DNA of 64,000 nucleotides from Streptomyces seoulensis (lineage in GTDB: Bacteria; Actinomycetota; Actinomycetes; Streptomycetales; Streptomycetaceae), in NCBI RefSeq assembly GCF_004328625.1, contig NZ_CP032229.1, forward strand, positions 620,001 to 684,000. The letters run 5' to 3'. Of the stretch, positions 53,267 to 62,416 are shown in pieces; position 1 is the first letter of the stretch, and each line of letters starts with the position of its first letter. The notes under the pieces are model-generated. The model saw only the letters and a list, made by a program, of their open reading frames with translations, ran no database searches and was not told the origin of the DNA. The translations under genes were made by a program, and so were the position numbers.

Positions 53267-54477
53267 CCGACGAGACGCTCACCGGGACCCCGCCCCCGGT
53301 CCGGCAGTGGCCGGCCACCGACCTCGCGGGCACCGACTTCGACCCGGTGCTGACCGAGCTGATGAACGAGGGCCCGGTCACCCGCATCCAACTGCCCAAC
53401 GGCGAGGGCTGGGCGTGGCTGGTCACCCGGTACGACGACGTACGCATGGTGACCAACGACCCGCGCTTCGGCCGGGAAGCCGTGATGGACAAGCAGGTCA
53501 CCCGGCTCGCCCCGCACTTCATCCCGGACCGGGGCGCGGTCGGCTTCCTCGACCCGCCCGACCACACCCGGCTGCGCCGCTCGGTGGCCGCCGCGTTCAC
53601 CGCCAAGGGTGTGGAGCGGGTCCGGGAGCGGTCCCGGGCCATGCTGGAGGAGCTGGTGGACGAACTCCTCCAGGACGGGCCGCCGGCCGACCTCACCGGC
53701 GCGGTGCTCAGCCCGTTCCCCATCGCGGTGATCTGCGAGCTGATGGGCGTACCGGCCGCCGACCGGCACTCCATGCACGACTGGACGCAGCTCATCCTGT
53801 CCTCCGCGCACGGCAAGGAGGTCAGCGAGCGGGCCAAGCGCGAGATGAGCGCCTACTTCACCGACCTCATCGGGCACGGCGCGCACAGCCCCGAGGGCTC
53901 GGTGTGCGCGCTGCTGAGCGAGGCCGTGGACCGGGACGAGATCACGCTTGTGGAGGCGGTCGGCCTCGCCGTGCTGCTGCAGATCGGCGGCGAGGCGGTC
54001 ACCAACAACAGCGGGCAGATGTTCTATCTGCTGCTGACCCGGCCGGAGTTGATGGAGCGGCTGCGCTCGGACCGGGAGATCCGGCCGAGGGCGATCGACG
54101 AGCTGCTGCGGTACATCCCGCACCGCAACGCGGTCGGCCTCTCCCGGATCGCGCTGGAGGACGTGGAGATCAGGGGCGTCCGCATCCGTGCGGGCGACGC
54201 GGTCTACAACTCCTACCTGTCCGCCAATCGCGACCCGGAGGTGTTCCCCGACCCGGACACCATCGACGTCGAGCGCAGCCCCAACCCGCACGTGGCGTTC
54301 GGCTTCGGCCCGCACTACTGTCCGGGCGGGATGCTCGCCCGGCTGGAGTCCGAGCTGCTGGTGGACGTCCTGCTGGACCAGGTGCCGGGGCTGAAGCTCG
54401 CGGTGCCGCCGGAGGAAGTCCCCTTCCGCAAGGGCGCGTTGATCCGGGGGCCCGAGTCCCTGCCGGTGACCTGGTGA
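53263..54477 (+). CDS. Cytochrome P450 of the CYP158 type (flaviolin dimerisation)
   Basis: A 404-residue P450 that couples flaviolin units. The heme-binding Cys353 lies in FGFGPHYCPGG, and the ExxR motif is ELLR near residue 285. The I-helix reads GGEAVTNNS rather than the usual AG(D/E)T, so the conserved acid-threonine pair is altered, as noted for CYP158A2. The position of Cys353 matches that family. It starts overlapping the PKS gene by ATGA and is followed by a cupin gene 7 bp later. Confidence 0.94.
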   Translation: MTDETLTGTPPPVRQWPATDLAGTDFDPVLTELMNEGPVTRIQLPNGEGWAWLVTRYDDVRMVTNDPRFGREAVMDKQVTRLAPHFIPDRGAVGFLDPPDHTRLRRSVAAAFTAKGVERVRERSRAMLEELVDELLQDGPPADLTGAVLSPFPIAVICELMGVPAADRHSMHDWTQLILSSAHGKEVSERAKREMSAYFTDLIGHGAHSPEGSVCALLSEAVDRDEITLVEAVGLAVLLQIGGEAVTNNSGQMFYLLLTRPELMERLRSDREIRPRAIDELLRYIPHRNAVGLSRIALEDVEIRGVRIRAGDAVYNSYLSANRDPEVFPDPDTIDVERSPNPHVAFGFGPHYCPGGMLARLESELLVDVLLDQVPGLKLAVPPEEVPFRKGALIRGPESLPVTW

Positions 54478-54484
54478 ACCGGTC

Positions 54485-55006
54485 ATGACGACGACCGAGG
54501 GACTGCTCGTGCCGCCGGGACACGGCCGGGTCGTGGCGACGGCCGCCCAGCGGGTCACGTTCAAGGTCACCGGCACCCACTCGCGAACGGCCTCCACCTT
54601 CGAGGTGGAGGTCCCGCCGGGCTTCGACGTGGGCGCCCATGTGCACACGCGCAGCGAGGAGTTGTTCTACGTCCTGGACGGAGAACTCGACGTCCTCGCC
54701 TTCGAGCCCCGTGTCCGTACGCCCGACAACTGGCAGAAGTGGGAGTCGAGTTCGGGCACCAGAGTGGTACGGGCGACGCCGGGCACGGTCATCGTCGTGC
54801 CGCCCGGCTGCCCCCACGCCTTCGCCAACCCCACCGACACCCCGGCCCGCATGTTCTTCCAGGCCGCTCCCCCACCGGACCACGAACGCTACTTCGAGGA
54901 GCTGCTGGAGATCCTGGACGCGGGCGGCCCCCCGGACCACAAGGCAATAGAGGAGCTGAGAAGACGCTACGACATAGAGCAACTCACACCGTTGAAACAC
55001 CGGTGA
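54485..55006 (+). CDS. Cupin-domain protein of the flaviolin cluster
   Basis: A 173-residue protein with a cupin barrel: PPGFDVGAHVHTRSEELFYVLDGELD (H-x-H....E motif near residue 45) and PPGCPHAFANP near 105. The C-terminal 40 residues are helical. Cupins in such clusters may act on the oxidised aromatic product. The start at 54485 follows the P450 gene after 7 bases, so all three are co-transcribed. Its exact reaction is unknown. Confidence 0.85.
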   Translation: MTTTEGLLVPPGHGRVVATAAQRVTFKVTGTHSRTASTFEVEVPPGFDVGAHVHTRSEELFYVLDGELDVLAFEPRVRTPDNWQKWESSSGTRVVRATPGTVIVVPPGCPHAFANPTDTPARMFFQAAPPPDHERYFEELLEILDAGGPPDHKAIEELRRRYDIEQLTPLKHR

Positions 55007-55020
55007 GAGTCGTGCCTTTC

Positions 55021-55054
55021 AGGGGCGCGGGGAACTGCGCGACCAGCCACGACG
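55021..55054 (-). repeat. 34-bp intergenic repeat, copy 2 (inverted)
   Basis: Reverse complement of the copy at 52004-52037 with one mismatch. It follows the cupin stop by 14 bp. Confidence 0.85.
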
Positions 55055-55092
55055 AACCGTGAGCCCGCAAAGCACCCCCGCGCCCCCCGGCG

Positions 55093-56316
55093 TTACCGAA
55101 TGGGCACCCCGGCCAAGGTACGAGCAATCACCAGCCGCTGAATCTCGCTGGTCCCCTCAAAGATCGTGTAGATCGCCGCGTCCCGGTGCATCCGCTCCAC
55201 GGGGTACTCCCGCGTGTACCCGTTCCCCCCGAGGATCTGGATCGCCTGCCCGGTGACCTTCTTCGCCGTCTCGGAGGCGAACAGCTTCGACATGGACCCC
55301 TCGGCCGCGGTGAACGGCTTCCCGTTGACCGCCATCCAGGAAGCCCGCCACACGAGCAACCGGGCCGCGTCGATGGAGGTCCGCATGTCGGCTAGCTGGA
55401 ACGCGACCCCCTGGTTGTCCACGATGGGCCGCCCGAACTGCTCCCGGGTCACGGCGTAGTCGAGGGCGACCTCATAGGCGGCCCGGGCCGTACCCACCGC
55501 CATGGCCCCGACGGCAGGCCGGGACGCCTCGAACGTGGCCATCGCCGCGTTCTTGACCCGCTCACCACTGCGGGCACGCTCCCGCGCCCGCGCCAGCCGC
55601 TCGTCCAGCTTCTCCTTGCCGCCGAGCAGGCAGGACCCGGGCACCCGCACGTTCTCCAGGACGACCTCGGCGGTGTGCGAGGCGCGGATGCCGTGCTTCT
55701 TGAACTTCTGGCCCTGGCTGAGGCCGGGCGTGCCGGGCGGGACGATGAAGGAGGCGTGGCCCTTGGACCCCAGCTCCGGGTCGACCACGGCGACGACGAC
55801 ATGGACGCCCGCGATACCGCCGTTGGTGGCCCAGGTCTTGGTGCCGTTCAGCACCCACTCGTCCTTGGCCTCGTCGTACACCGCACGCGTGCGCATGGAG
55901 GCCACGTCGGAGCCGGCGTCGGGCTCGGAGGAGCAGAAGGCGGCGACCTTGACGTCGTTCACATCGCCGTACATCTGGGGGATCCAGGTGCCGATCTGCT
56001 CCTCGGTGCCGTTGGCGAGGACGCCCACGGCCGCGAGGCCGGTGCCGACGATGGAGAGGGCGATGCCCGCGTCCCCCCAGAACAGCTCCTCCATGACCAT
56101 CGGTATGCCGAGGCCGGTGGGGTCGAAGTACTGCTGGGCGTAGAAGTCGAGGGAGTAGACGCCGATCTTGGCGGCCTCCTGGATGACCGGCCAGGGAGTC
56201 TCCTCACGCTCGTCCCATTCGGCGGCTGCGGGGCGGATCACATCGGCGGCGAAGCCGTGCAGCCAGTCCCGGACCTCCTGCTGTTCGTCGTTGAGCTCCA
56301 TGGTGAACTCGGCCAT
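55093..56316 (-). CDS. Acyl-CoA dehydrogenase
   Basis: A 407-residue acyl-CoA dehydrogenase with the FAD motif [14 protein letters not shown], and the C-terminal motif [16 protein letters not shown], where Glu is the catalytic base; the [20 protein letters not shown] segment is also typical. The ATG at 56316 has GGAGG 7 bases upstream. The operator-like pair upstream and the divergent TetR gene suggest it is repressed by that regulator. A fatty or branched acyl-CoA substrate is likely. Confidence 0.95.
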   Translation of the reverse strand: MAEFTMELNDEQQEVRDWLHGFAADVIRPAAAEWDEREETPWPVIQEAAKIGVYSLDFYAQQYFDPTGLGIPMVMEELFWGDAGIALSIVGTGLAAVGVLANGTEEQIGTWIPQMYGDVNDVKVAAFCSSEPDAGSDVASMRTRAVYDEAKDEWVLNGTKTWATNGGIAGVHVVVAVVDPELGSKGHASFIVPPGTPGLSQGQKFKKHGIRASHTAEVVLENVRVPGSCLLGGKEKLDERLARARERARSGERVKNAAMATFEASRPAVGAMAVGTARAAYEVALDYAVTREQFGRPIVDNQGVAFQLADMRTSIDAARLLVWRASWMAVNGKPFTAAEGSMSKLFASETAKKVTGQAIQILGGNGYTREYPVERMHRDAAIYTIFEGTSEIQRLVIARTLAGVPIR

Positions 56317-56343
56317 GTCCCCTCCAGCGGCGGCGCGTACGAT

Positions 56344-56381
56344 GTTACTAGCGGTAACCGAAGTATGTTACCGACCGGTAG
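56344..56381. promoter_or_regulatory. Two operator-like inverted repeats between the acyl-CoA dehydrogenase and TetR genes
   Basis: GTTAC-N5-GGTAAC-type sites occur at 56344-56358 (GTTACTAGCGGTAAC) and 56367-56381 (GTTACCGACCGGTAG). The starts are 23 bp apart, about two helical turns. The likely regulator is the TetR protein at 56488-57132. Confidence 0.65.
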
Positions 56382-56487
56382 GTGAAGTCAACTCCGGATG
56401 ACGGCTCGGCATCCCGTTCGAGGGCAGGCCCGCGGTGAGTGTTAGTTTGCGCAGGCGTCACCGAATCAGCACGGGTGGGGAGACCAC

Positions 56488-57132
56488 ATGGACACCACAC
56501 AGCGGACCGATCAGCAGCGGTCCGCCGACCGACGACGGCGGGAGCTGCTGGAGGCCGCCGACCGGGTGGTGCTGCGCGACGGCCCGCAGGCGTCGATGAA
56601 CGCCATCGCCGCGGAGGCGGGCATCACCAAGCCCATCCTCTACCGCCACTTCGGCGACAAGGGCGGTCTCTACGCGGCCCTCGCCATGCGGCACACCGAC
56701 GCCCTGCTCGACTCGCTGCGCGCCGCGCTGGACGCTCCGGCCGACCGCCGGGAGCGGGTGGAGTCCACGCTCGACACCTACCTCGCCGCCATCGAGGCCC
56801 GCCCGCAGGTGTACCGGTTCCTGATGCACCCCTCCGAGGGCGGCCAGGGCGGCGACCAGGGCTTCGACGTCGGCAAGCACAGCGCCCCGCTGCTGCGCCG
56901 GATGGGCGAGGACCTGGCGCAGGTCATCGAGGAGCGGGTGGACCTCGGTCCGGGCAGCCAGCAGCTGGCCCGGGTCTGGGGGCACGGGATCGTCGGCATG
57001 ATGCACGCCGCCGGGGACTGGTGGCTGGGCGAGCGCCCCTGCTCGCGGGCCGAACTGGTGCGCTCGCTGGCCGACTTGCTCTGGGGGCGGCTCGCGGCCG
57101 CCGGTGACCGCGTGGGCGGTCCGGGCTTCTGA
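56488..57132 (+). CDS. TetR-family transcriptional regulator
   Basis: A 214-residue repressor with the N-terminal helix-turn-helix: RRRELLEAADRVVLRDGPQASMNAIAAEAG, followed by ITKPILYRHFGDKGGLYAAL (residues 20-75). The C-terminal ligand-binding domain is helical. The likely inducer is an acyl-CoA. The ATG at 56488 follows GGGGAGACC. It lies divergent from the dehydrogenase gene, and the two share the operator-like repeats in the 171-bp gap. It is convergent with peptide deformylase, 10 bp away. Confidence 0.93.
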   Translation: MDTTQRTDQQRSADRRRRELLEAADRVVLRDGPQASMNAIAAEAGITKPILYRHFGDKGGLYAALAMRHTDALLDSLRAALDAPADRRERVESTLDTYLAAIEARPQVYRFLMHPSEGGQGGDQGFDVGKHSAPLLRRMGEDLAQVIEERVDLGPGSQQLARVWGHGIVGMMHAAGDWWLGERPCSRAELVRSLADLLWGRLAAAGDRVGGPGF

Positions 57133-57142
57133 CCCGCCCGCC

Positions 57143-57682
57143 TCACCGGTGCCAGGGAGCCTTGCTCACCTGGCGGTCGAGCTTGCGCCGGCGGCGGCCC
57201 GTCACGCGGTCGGCGTAGACCGTGCCGGCCAGATGGTCGCACTCGTGCTGGAGGCAGCGGGCGAAGAACCCGGTGCCGTCGACGGTGACCGGCTCCCCCG
57301 TCATCGTGAAGCCCTCGACCACCACGTGGTCGTACCGTTCCGTGCCCGCCTCCAGGCCCGGCAGCGAGAGACAGCCCTCGGGGCCCAGGAACTCCAGCCC
57401 GTCGGCGGTCACCAGGCGGGGATTGACCACATGGCCCAGGTGGCGGACCTCGTCGTCGTCCGGGCAGTCGTATACGAACACCCGCAGGTCCACGCCGATC
57501 TGGTTGGCGGCCAGGCCCACCCCCTCGTGGGCGTACATGGTGGCGAACAAGTCCGCCACCAGCTCCGCGAGTTCCGGGCCGAAGTCGGTGACGTCCCCGC
57601 AGGGTGCGTGCAGCACGGGGTCGCCGAGGAGGGTGAGAGGCCGGACGCGCCCGTGGGCACCCGGTATCGAGCGGTGTCGCAT
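57143..57682 (-). CDS. def: Peptide deformylase
   Basis: Removes the formyl group from nascent proteins. The 179-residue metalloenzyme has the three motifs GVGLAANQIG, EGCLSLPG (Cys ligand) and QHECDHL (two His ligands, Glu base). The ATG at 57682 is assigned because the family starts near that motif-to-start distance. The frame runs upstream through the neighbouring murT region but that is an artefact. It is divergent from murT, 160 bp apart. Confidence 0.96.
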   Translation of the reverse strand: MRHRSIPGAHGRVRPLTLLGDPVLHAPCGDVTDFGPELAELVADLFATMYAHEGVGLAANQIGVDLRVFVYDCPDDDEVRHLGHVVNPRLVTADGLEFLGPEGCLSLPGLEAGTERYDHVVVEGFTMTGEPVTVDGTGFFARCLQHECDHLAGTVYADRVTGRRRRKLDRQVSKAPWHR

Positions 57683-57747
57683 GGCGGCAAGGGTACGGTT
57701 CGTTCGGCCCGCGCCGAACGCGCGAGGGCGGGCCGGGCGGACCGGGA

Positions 57748-57777
57748 TTCGGGTGTGCGAACGGTTCTCGATAGGCT
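57748..57777 (+). promoter_or_regulatory. Candidate vegetative promoter of murT
   Basis: TTCGGG, 18 bases, TAGGCT, which fits the TTGACN-N17-18-TANNNT pattern loosely. It ends 65 bp before the murT ATG. Confidence 0.45.
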
Positions 57778-57842
57778 GAGGCCCCCACCACGCTGCCGGA
57801 TGGCCCCAGGCGCGGCGCGTACGCAAGGAGGATCGAGGACTG

Positions 57843-59081
57843 ATGGCAGGCAACTCGGACCCGCTCTCGCCGCGGGCCAAGCTGGCCGTGACCGCGGGCA
57901 AGGCGGTCGCGGCGGCATCGCGCGCCGCGGGACGCGGCAGCGGGTCGGTGATCGGCGGAAAGGTCGCCCTGCGGCTCGACCCCGACCTGCTCGCCCGGCT
58001 CGCCACCCACCTGGACGTGGTCCTGGTGTCGGCGACCAACGGCAAGACCACCACCACCCGGCTGATCGCGGAGGCCCTGCGCGCCGCCGGTCCGGTGGTG
58101 TCCAACGCGCTCGGCGCCAACATGCCGGCCGGCATCACCTCCGCCCTCGCGGGCGGCTCGGACGCCAAGTTCGGCGTCATCGAGGTCGACGAGAAGTACC
58201 TGGCCGGTGTGGCACGTGACACCAGCCCCAAGTGCATCGCGCTGCTGAACCTCTCCCGCGACCAGCTGGACCGCGCGGCCGAGACCCGGATGCTCGCGGA
58301 GAACTGGCGCGAGGGCCTGTCCGGCTCCAAGGCCGTCGTCGTCGCCAACTGCGACGACCCGCTGGTGGTGTGGGCGGCCTCGTCCTCCCCCAACGTGGTC
58401 TGGGTCGCGGCCGGCCAGATGTGGAAGGACGACGCCTGGTCCTGCCCGTCCTGCGGCGGTGTGATGCAGCGGCCCGGCGACGACTGGTTCTGCGGCGAGT
58501 GCGGCTTCCGCCGTCCGACGCCGAGCTGGGCGCTCTCCGGCGACCACGTCCTCGACCCGCACGGCTCGGCCTGGCCGATCCACCTCCAGCTGCCGGGCCG
58601 CGCCAACAAGGCGAACGCGGCCAGCTCGGCCGCCGTCGCCGCCGTGTTCGGGGTGCCGCCGCAGGTGGCCCTGGAGCGCATGTACCAGGTGCAGGCGGTC
58701 GCCGGACGCTACGACGTGGTCCAGTTCCAGAACCGCGACCTGCGTCTGCTGCTGGCGAAGAACCCGGCCGGCTGGCTGGAGACCTTCTCCCTGATCGACC
58801 CGCCGCCCACCCCGGTGATCCTCTCCGTGAACGCGCGCGGGGCGGACGGCACCGACACCTCCTGGCTGTGGGACGTGGACTACACCCGGCTCACCGGCCA
58901 CCCGATCTTCGTCGTCGGTGACCGGAAGCTGGACCTCGCCGTCCGCCTGGAAGTGGCGAACCAGCACTTCCAGGTGTGCGAGAACCTCGACGAGGCCGTG
59001 GCCGCGGCCCCGCCGGGCCGTATCGAGGTCATCGCCAACTACACCGCGTTCCAGGACCTGCGCCGCCGCGTCGGCAACTGA
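57843..59081 (+). CDS. murT: MurT, ligase subunit of lipid II isoglutaminyl synthase
   Basis: Works with GatD to amidate D-glutamate of lipid II, aiding peptidoglycan cross-linking. The 412-residue Mur ligase has the ATP loop VSATNGKTTTTRL near residue 62 and a four-Cys zinc-ribbon (CPSCGG and CGECG, near 203-222) characteristic of MurT. The ATG at 57843 has AGGAGG at 9-10 bases. GatD follows 23 bp later. An essential pathway is likely. Confidence 0.96.
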   Translation: MAGNSDPLSPRAKLAVTAGKAVAAASRAAGRGSGSVIGGKVALRLDPDLLARLATHLDVVLVSATNGKTTTTRLIAEALRAAGPVVSNALGANMPAGITSALAGGSDAKFGVIEVDEKYLAGVARDTSPKCIALLNLSRDQLDRAAETRMLAENWREGLSGSKAVVVANCDDPLVVWAASSSPNVVWVAAGQMWKDDAWSCPSCGGVMQRPGDDWFCGECGFRRPTPSWALSGDHVLDPHGSAWPIHLQLPGRANKANAASSAAVAAVFGVPPQVALERMYQVQAVAGRYDVVQFQNRDLRLLLAKNPAGWLETFSLIDPPPTPVILSVNARGADGTDTSWLWDVDYTRLTGHPIFVVGDRKLDLAVRLEVANQHFQVCENLDEAVAAAPPGRIEVIANYTAFQDLRRRVGN

Positions 59082-59104
59082 GCCAGAAGGGCGAACACCT
59101 CCCC

Positions 59105-59833
59105 ATGAGCGACAACCAACTGCGGCTGGTGTGGATCTATCCCGACCTGCTGAGCACCTACGGCGACCAGGGCAACGCCCTCGTCGTGGAGCGCCGGGCG
59201 CGTCAGCGCGGCCTCGACGTGGCCCGTCTCGACGTGCGCAGCGACCAGCCGATCCCGACCTCGGGCGACATCTACCTGATCGGCGGCGGTGAGGACCGTC
59301 CGCAGCGGCTGGCGGCCGAGCGGCTGCGCCGCGACGGGCACCTCCAGCGTGCGGTGGAGAACGGCGCGATCGTGTTCTCCGTGTGCGCCGGCTACCAGAT
59401 CCTCGGCCACGAGTTCATCAACGACCTCGGCCAGCGCGAGCCGGGCCTCGGCCTGCTCGACGTGATGTCGACGCGCGGCGAGGGCGAGCGGTGCGTGGGC
59501 GATGTGCTCGGCGACATCGACCCGCGCCTCGGTCTGCCTCCGCTGACCGGGTTCGAGAACCACCAGGGCGTCACCCATCTGGGCCCGACCGCCCGCGCCT
59601 TCGCCCAGGTGACCATGGGCCGGGGCAACGGCACCGGCGACGGCACCGAAGGCGCGTACAACGGCACCGTGTTCGGCACGTACATGCACGGCCCCGTGCT
59701 GGCCCGTAACCCGCAGATCGCGGACCTGCTGCTGAAGCTGGCGCTGGACGTCAACGCCCTGCCGCCGATCGACGACCGCTGGTACGAGGCGCTGCGCGAC
59801 GAGCGCATCGCGGCGGCGCAGCAGCCGGCCTGA
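59105..59833 (+). CDS. gatD: GatD, glutaminase subunit of lipid II isoglutaminyl synthase
   Basis: A 242-residue class I glutamine amidotransferase that supplies ammonia to MurT. The nucleophile motif is FSVCAGYQILG (Cys near residue 97) and the catalytic His is in YMHGP near residue 197. LSTYGDQGNALV opens the family sequence. The ATG at 59105 lies 23 bp after murT. A terminator follows. Confidence 0.96.
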   Translation: MSDNQLRLVWIYPDLLSTYGDQGNALVVERRARQRGLDVARLDVRSDQPIPTSGDIYLIGGGEDRPQRLAAERLRRDGHLQRAVENGAIVFSVCAGYQILGHEFINDLGQREPGLGLLDVMSTRGEGERCVGDVLGDIDPRLGLPPLTGFENHQGVTHLGPTARAFAQVTMGRGNGTGDGTEGAYNGTVFGTYMHGPVLARNPQIADLLLKLALDVNALPPIDDRWYEALRDERIAAAQQPA

Positions 59834-59864
59834 TCGGCACATACAACCGCATGTCAGTACACCC

Positions 59865-59902
59865 GTCAGGCGGGCCCGTGAGCTTTCGCGGGCCCGCCTG
59901 AC
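59865..59902 (+). terminator. Terminator after gatD
   Basis: A perfect 14-bp stem (GTCAGGCGGGCCCG and complement) with a 10-base loop, 31 bp after the stop. Confidence 0.88.
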
Positions 59903-60045
59903 GCGTCGTCCGCTCACCTGTGCGGGTGCGTCCAGCAGGCGGACGCCCGCTGGGTGAGGGGCCCCTGCCGCCGGTAGTCTGGCCGGGAACCCGCCGGACA
60001 ACGTGGTCCGGCCTCCCGGCCCACGTCGAGAAGGTAATTCGGGCT

Positions 60046-61071
60046 ATGCGCATTGGTGTCCTCACCTCCGGCGGCGACTGCCCCGGCCTGAACGCCGTCA
60101 TCCGGTCGGTCGTGCACCGAGCCGTCGTCGACCACGGCGACGAGGTCATCGGCTTCCGCGACGGCTGGAAGGGCCTGCTGGAGTGCGACTGGCTGAAGCT
60201 CGACCTGGACGCCGTCAGCGGCATCCTGGCGCGCGGCGGCACGATCCTCGGCTCCTCCCGCGTCCGTCCGGAGCACCTGCGCGGCGGGGTGGAGCGGGTC
60301 AAGGGCCATGTCGAGGAACTCGGGCTCGACGCGATCATCCCGATCGGCGGTGAGGGCACGCTGAAGGCGGCCCGCCTGCTGTCGGACAGCGGGCTGCCCA
60401 TCGTGGGCGTGCCCAAGACCATCGACAACGACATCTCGGCGACCGACGTCACCTTCGGTTTCGACACGGCCGTGGGCGTCGCCACCGAGGCGCTTGACCG
60501 GCTGAAGACCACCGCCGAGTCCCACCAGCGGGTGCTCATCGTGGAGGTCATGGGCCGCCACACCGGCTGGATAGCGCTGAACTCGGGCACGGCGGCCGGC
60601 GCGCACGCCATCGTCGTCCCCGAACGGCCCTTCGACATCGACGAGTTGACCCGCCGCGTCGGTGCCCGGTTCGAGGCGGGCAAGCGGTTCGCCATCGTGG
60701 TGGCCGCCGAGGGCGCCAAGCCACGCGCCGGTTCGATGGAGTTCGACGAGGGCGGCCGGGACATCTACGGCCACGAGCGCTTCGCCGGGATCGCCCGCCA
60801 GCTCTCCGTCGAGCTGGAGCAGCGCCTCGGCAAGGAGGCCCGGCCGGTGATCCTCGGTCATGTGCAGCGCGGCGGCACCCCGACGGCGTACGACAGGGTG
60901 CTGGCGACCCGGTTCGGCTGGCACGCGGTGGAGGCGGTGCACCGCGAGGAGTTCGGCCGGATGACCGCGTTGCACGGCACGGACATCGTGATGGTGCCGC
61001 TGGCCGAGGCGGTCAGCACCCTGAAGACGGTCCCGCCGGAGCGGTACGCCGAGGCGGAGTGCGTGCTGTAG
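60046..61071 (+). CDS. pfkA: 6-phosphofructokinase
   Basis: A 341-residue phosphofructokinase of glycolysis. Motifs: SGGDCPGLNAVIR at the N-terminus, GGEGTLKAA near residue 104, and PKTIDNDI near 124, where the Gly/Lys pattern fits the ATP-dependent actinobacterial group rather than the PPi-dependent enzymes. VMGRHTGW and VQRGGTPTAYDR are also conserved. The ATG at 60046 follows GAGAAGG at 11 bases. The frame upstream is not coding. Confidence 0.95.
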   Translation: MRIGVLTSGGDCPGLNAVIRSVVHRAVVDHGDEVIGFRDGWKGLLECDWLKLDLDAVSGILARGGTILGSSRVRPEHLRGGVERVKGHVEELGLDAIIPIGGEGTLKAARLLSDSGLPIVGVPKTIDNDISATDVTFGFDTAVGVATEALDRLKTTAESHQRVLIVEVMGRHTGWIALNSGTAAGAHAIVVPERPFDIDELTRRVGARFEAGKRFAIVVAAEGAKPRAGSMEFDEGGRDIYGHERFAGIARQLSVELEQRLGKEARPVILGHVQRGGTPTAYDRVLATRFGWHAVEAVHREEFGRMTALHGTDIVMVPLAEAVSTLKTVPPERYAEAECVL

Positions 61072-61176
61072 GGACGCGCGGGGCCGAGCGGACCCCGCTC
61101 ACGGGCGGGCGCGTGGGCGCCCGTACCCTGAGTGCGGACAGAAACCGCTCAACCCCCACGAACCAGGAGCCGCCGG

Positions 61177-62127
61177 ATGGACCACAGCGGGCACGGCATG
61201 ATGCCGGATCTGCCGCCGTTCACGCTGGGACGGGGGCTTCAGTGGTCGGCGGACCCCTTCTTCCTGATCGCCTGCCTGGCCGGGCTCGCCCTGTACGGCT
61301 GGGGGGTGCTGCGGCTGCGGCGGCGCGGGGACGCGTGGCCGGTCTCGCGCACCCTGTCGTACGTCGTCGGTGTGCTGACCATCGCCCTGGTGATGTGCAC
61401 CCGGCTGAACGACTACGGCATGGTCATGTTCAGCGTGCACATGGTGCAGCACATGGTGATCAGCATGCTGTCGCCGATCCTGGTCCTGCTGGGCGCGCCG
61501 GTGACGCTGGCCCTGCGGGCGCTGCCGACGGCGGGGCGGGGCCGCAAGGGGCCGCGTGAGCTGCTGCTGGCGCTGCTGCACAGCCGGTACATGCGGTTCA
61601 TCACGCATCCGGCGTTCACGATCCCGCTGTTCATCGCGAGCCTGTACGCGCTGTACTTCTCGCCGGTCTTCGACTTCCTGATGGGGTCCCGGGCCGGGCA
61701 CATCGCCATGATGGTGCACTTCCTGGCGGTGGGCGTGGTGTTCTTCTGGCCGATCATCGGCGTCGACCCGGGCCCGCACCGGCCGAACCATCTGATGCGG
61801 ATGCTGGAGCTGTTCGCGGGCATGCCGTTCCACGCCTTCTTCGGCATCGCGCTGATGATGGCGTCCGAGCCGATGGTGGAGACCTTCAGGAACCCGCCCG
61901 CCTCGCTCGGCATCGACGCCCTCTCCGACCAGGGCGCGGCCGGCGGTATCGCGTGGGCGTTCAGCGAGATCCCGTCGGTGCTGGTGCTGATCGCGCTGCT
62001 GTTCCAGTGGTACCGCTCCGAGCAGCGGCAGGCCCGGCGCACGGACCGGGCGGCGGACCGCAACGGCGACCAGGAGCTGGAGGCGTACAACGCCTATCTG
62101 GCCTCGCTGAGCGCGCGCGAGGGCTGA
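61177..62127 (+). CDS. CtaG-like cytochrome c oxidase assembly protein
   Basis: A 316-residue membrane protein with about seven transmembrane helices and His-rich motifs (MDHSGHGMMPD, HMVQHMV) typical of the caa3-type CtaG family. It helps insert copper into cytochrome oxidase. The ATG at 61177 has CAGGAG 8-9 bases upstream. It lies 105 bp after pfkA and before a small membrane protein. The C-terminal 40 residues are hydrophilic. Confidence 0.88.
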   Translation: MDHSGHGMMPDLPPFTLGRGLQWSADPFFLIACLAGLALYGWGVLRLRRRGDAWPVSRTLSYVVGVLTIALVMCTRLNDYGMVMFSVHMVQHMVISMLSPILVLLGAPVTLALRALPTAGRGRKGPRELLLALLHSRYMRFITHPAFTIPLFIASLYALYFSPVFDFLMGSRAGHIAMMVHFLAVGVVFFWPIIGVDPGPHRPNHLMRMLELFAGMPFHAFFGIALMMASEPMVETFRNPPASLGIDALSDQGAAGGIAWAFSEIPSVLVLIALLFQWYRSEQRQARRTDRAADRNGDQELEAYNAYLASLSAREG

Positions 62128-62217
62128 TCGCGCGCGGACCGGCTCGGCCATCGGAGTGCCGGTGGCGGCGGAACCGGGGCACGATGGTGGTGGACGGACC
62201 ACTAGGAGGGTGCCGCG

Positions 62218-62403
62218 ATGCCGGGTTCCATGCGAGGTTCCAGCAAGGCGGACGGTTCCACCAGGGCGATGGGGGCGCTGACCGTGGGCGGTCTGGTCGT
62301 CGTCACCGCGTACACGGTCGCGCTCGGCGGCAACGGCTGGCTGTGGTTCGGCTGGGTGGTGCTGGGGCTGCTGACGGTTGCGCTGGCGGTCACGCAGAGG
62401 TGA
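62218..62403 (+). CDS. Small membrane protein
   Basis: A 61-residue protein with a Ser/Gly-rich start and two hydrophobic helices (about 18-38 and 42-58), rich in Gly and Trp. The ATG at 62218 has AGGAGG 7-8 bases upstream; an internal ATG lies at 62230. It is 90 bp after the CtaG-like gene and 13 bp before the Lrp gene, in the same direction. Function unknown. Confidence 0.65.
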   Translation: MPGSMRGSSKADGSTRAMGALTVGGLVVVTAYTVALGGNGWLWFGWVVLGLLTVALAVTQR

Positions 62404-62416
62404 TTACAGTGGCCGG

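Noticed and set aside
52004..55054. Insertion sequence or transposon ends
   Set aside because: No transposase or target-site duplication is seen, and the 34-bp unit looks like a common intergenic repeat of the genus.
57143..58681. Long minus-strand frame joining peptide deformylase to the murT region
   Set aside because: Only the first part in transcription order after 57682 matches peptide deformylase; the remainder is antisense to murT.
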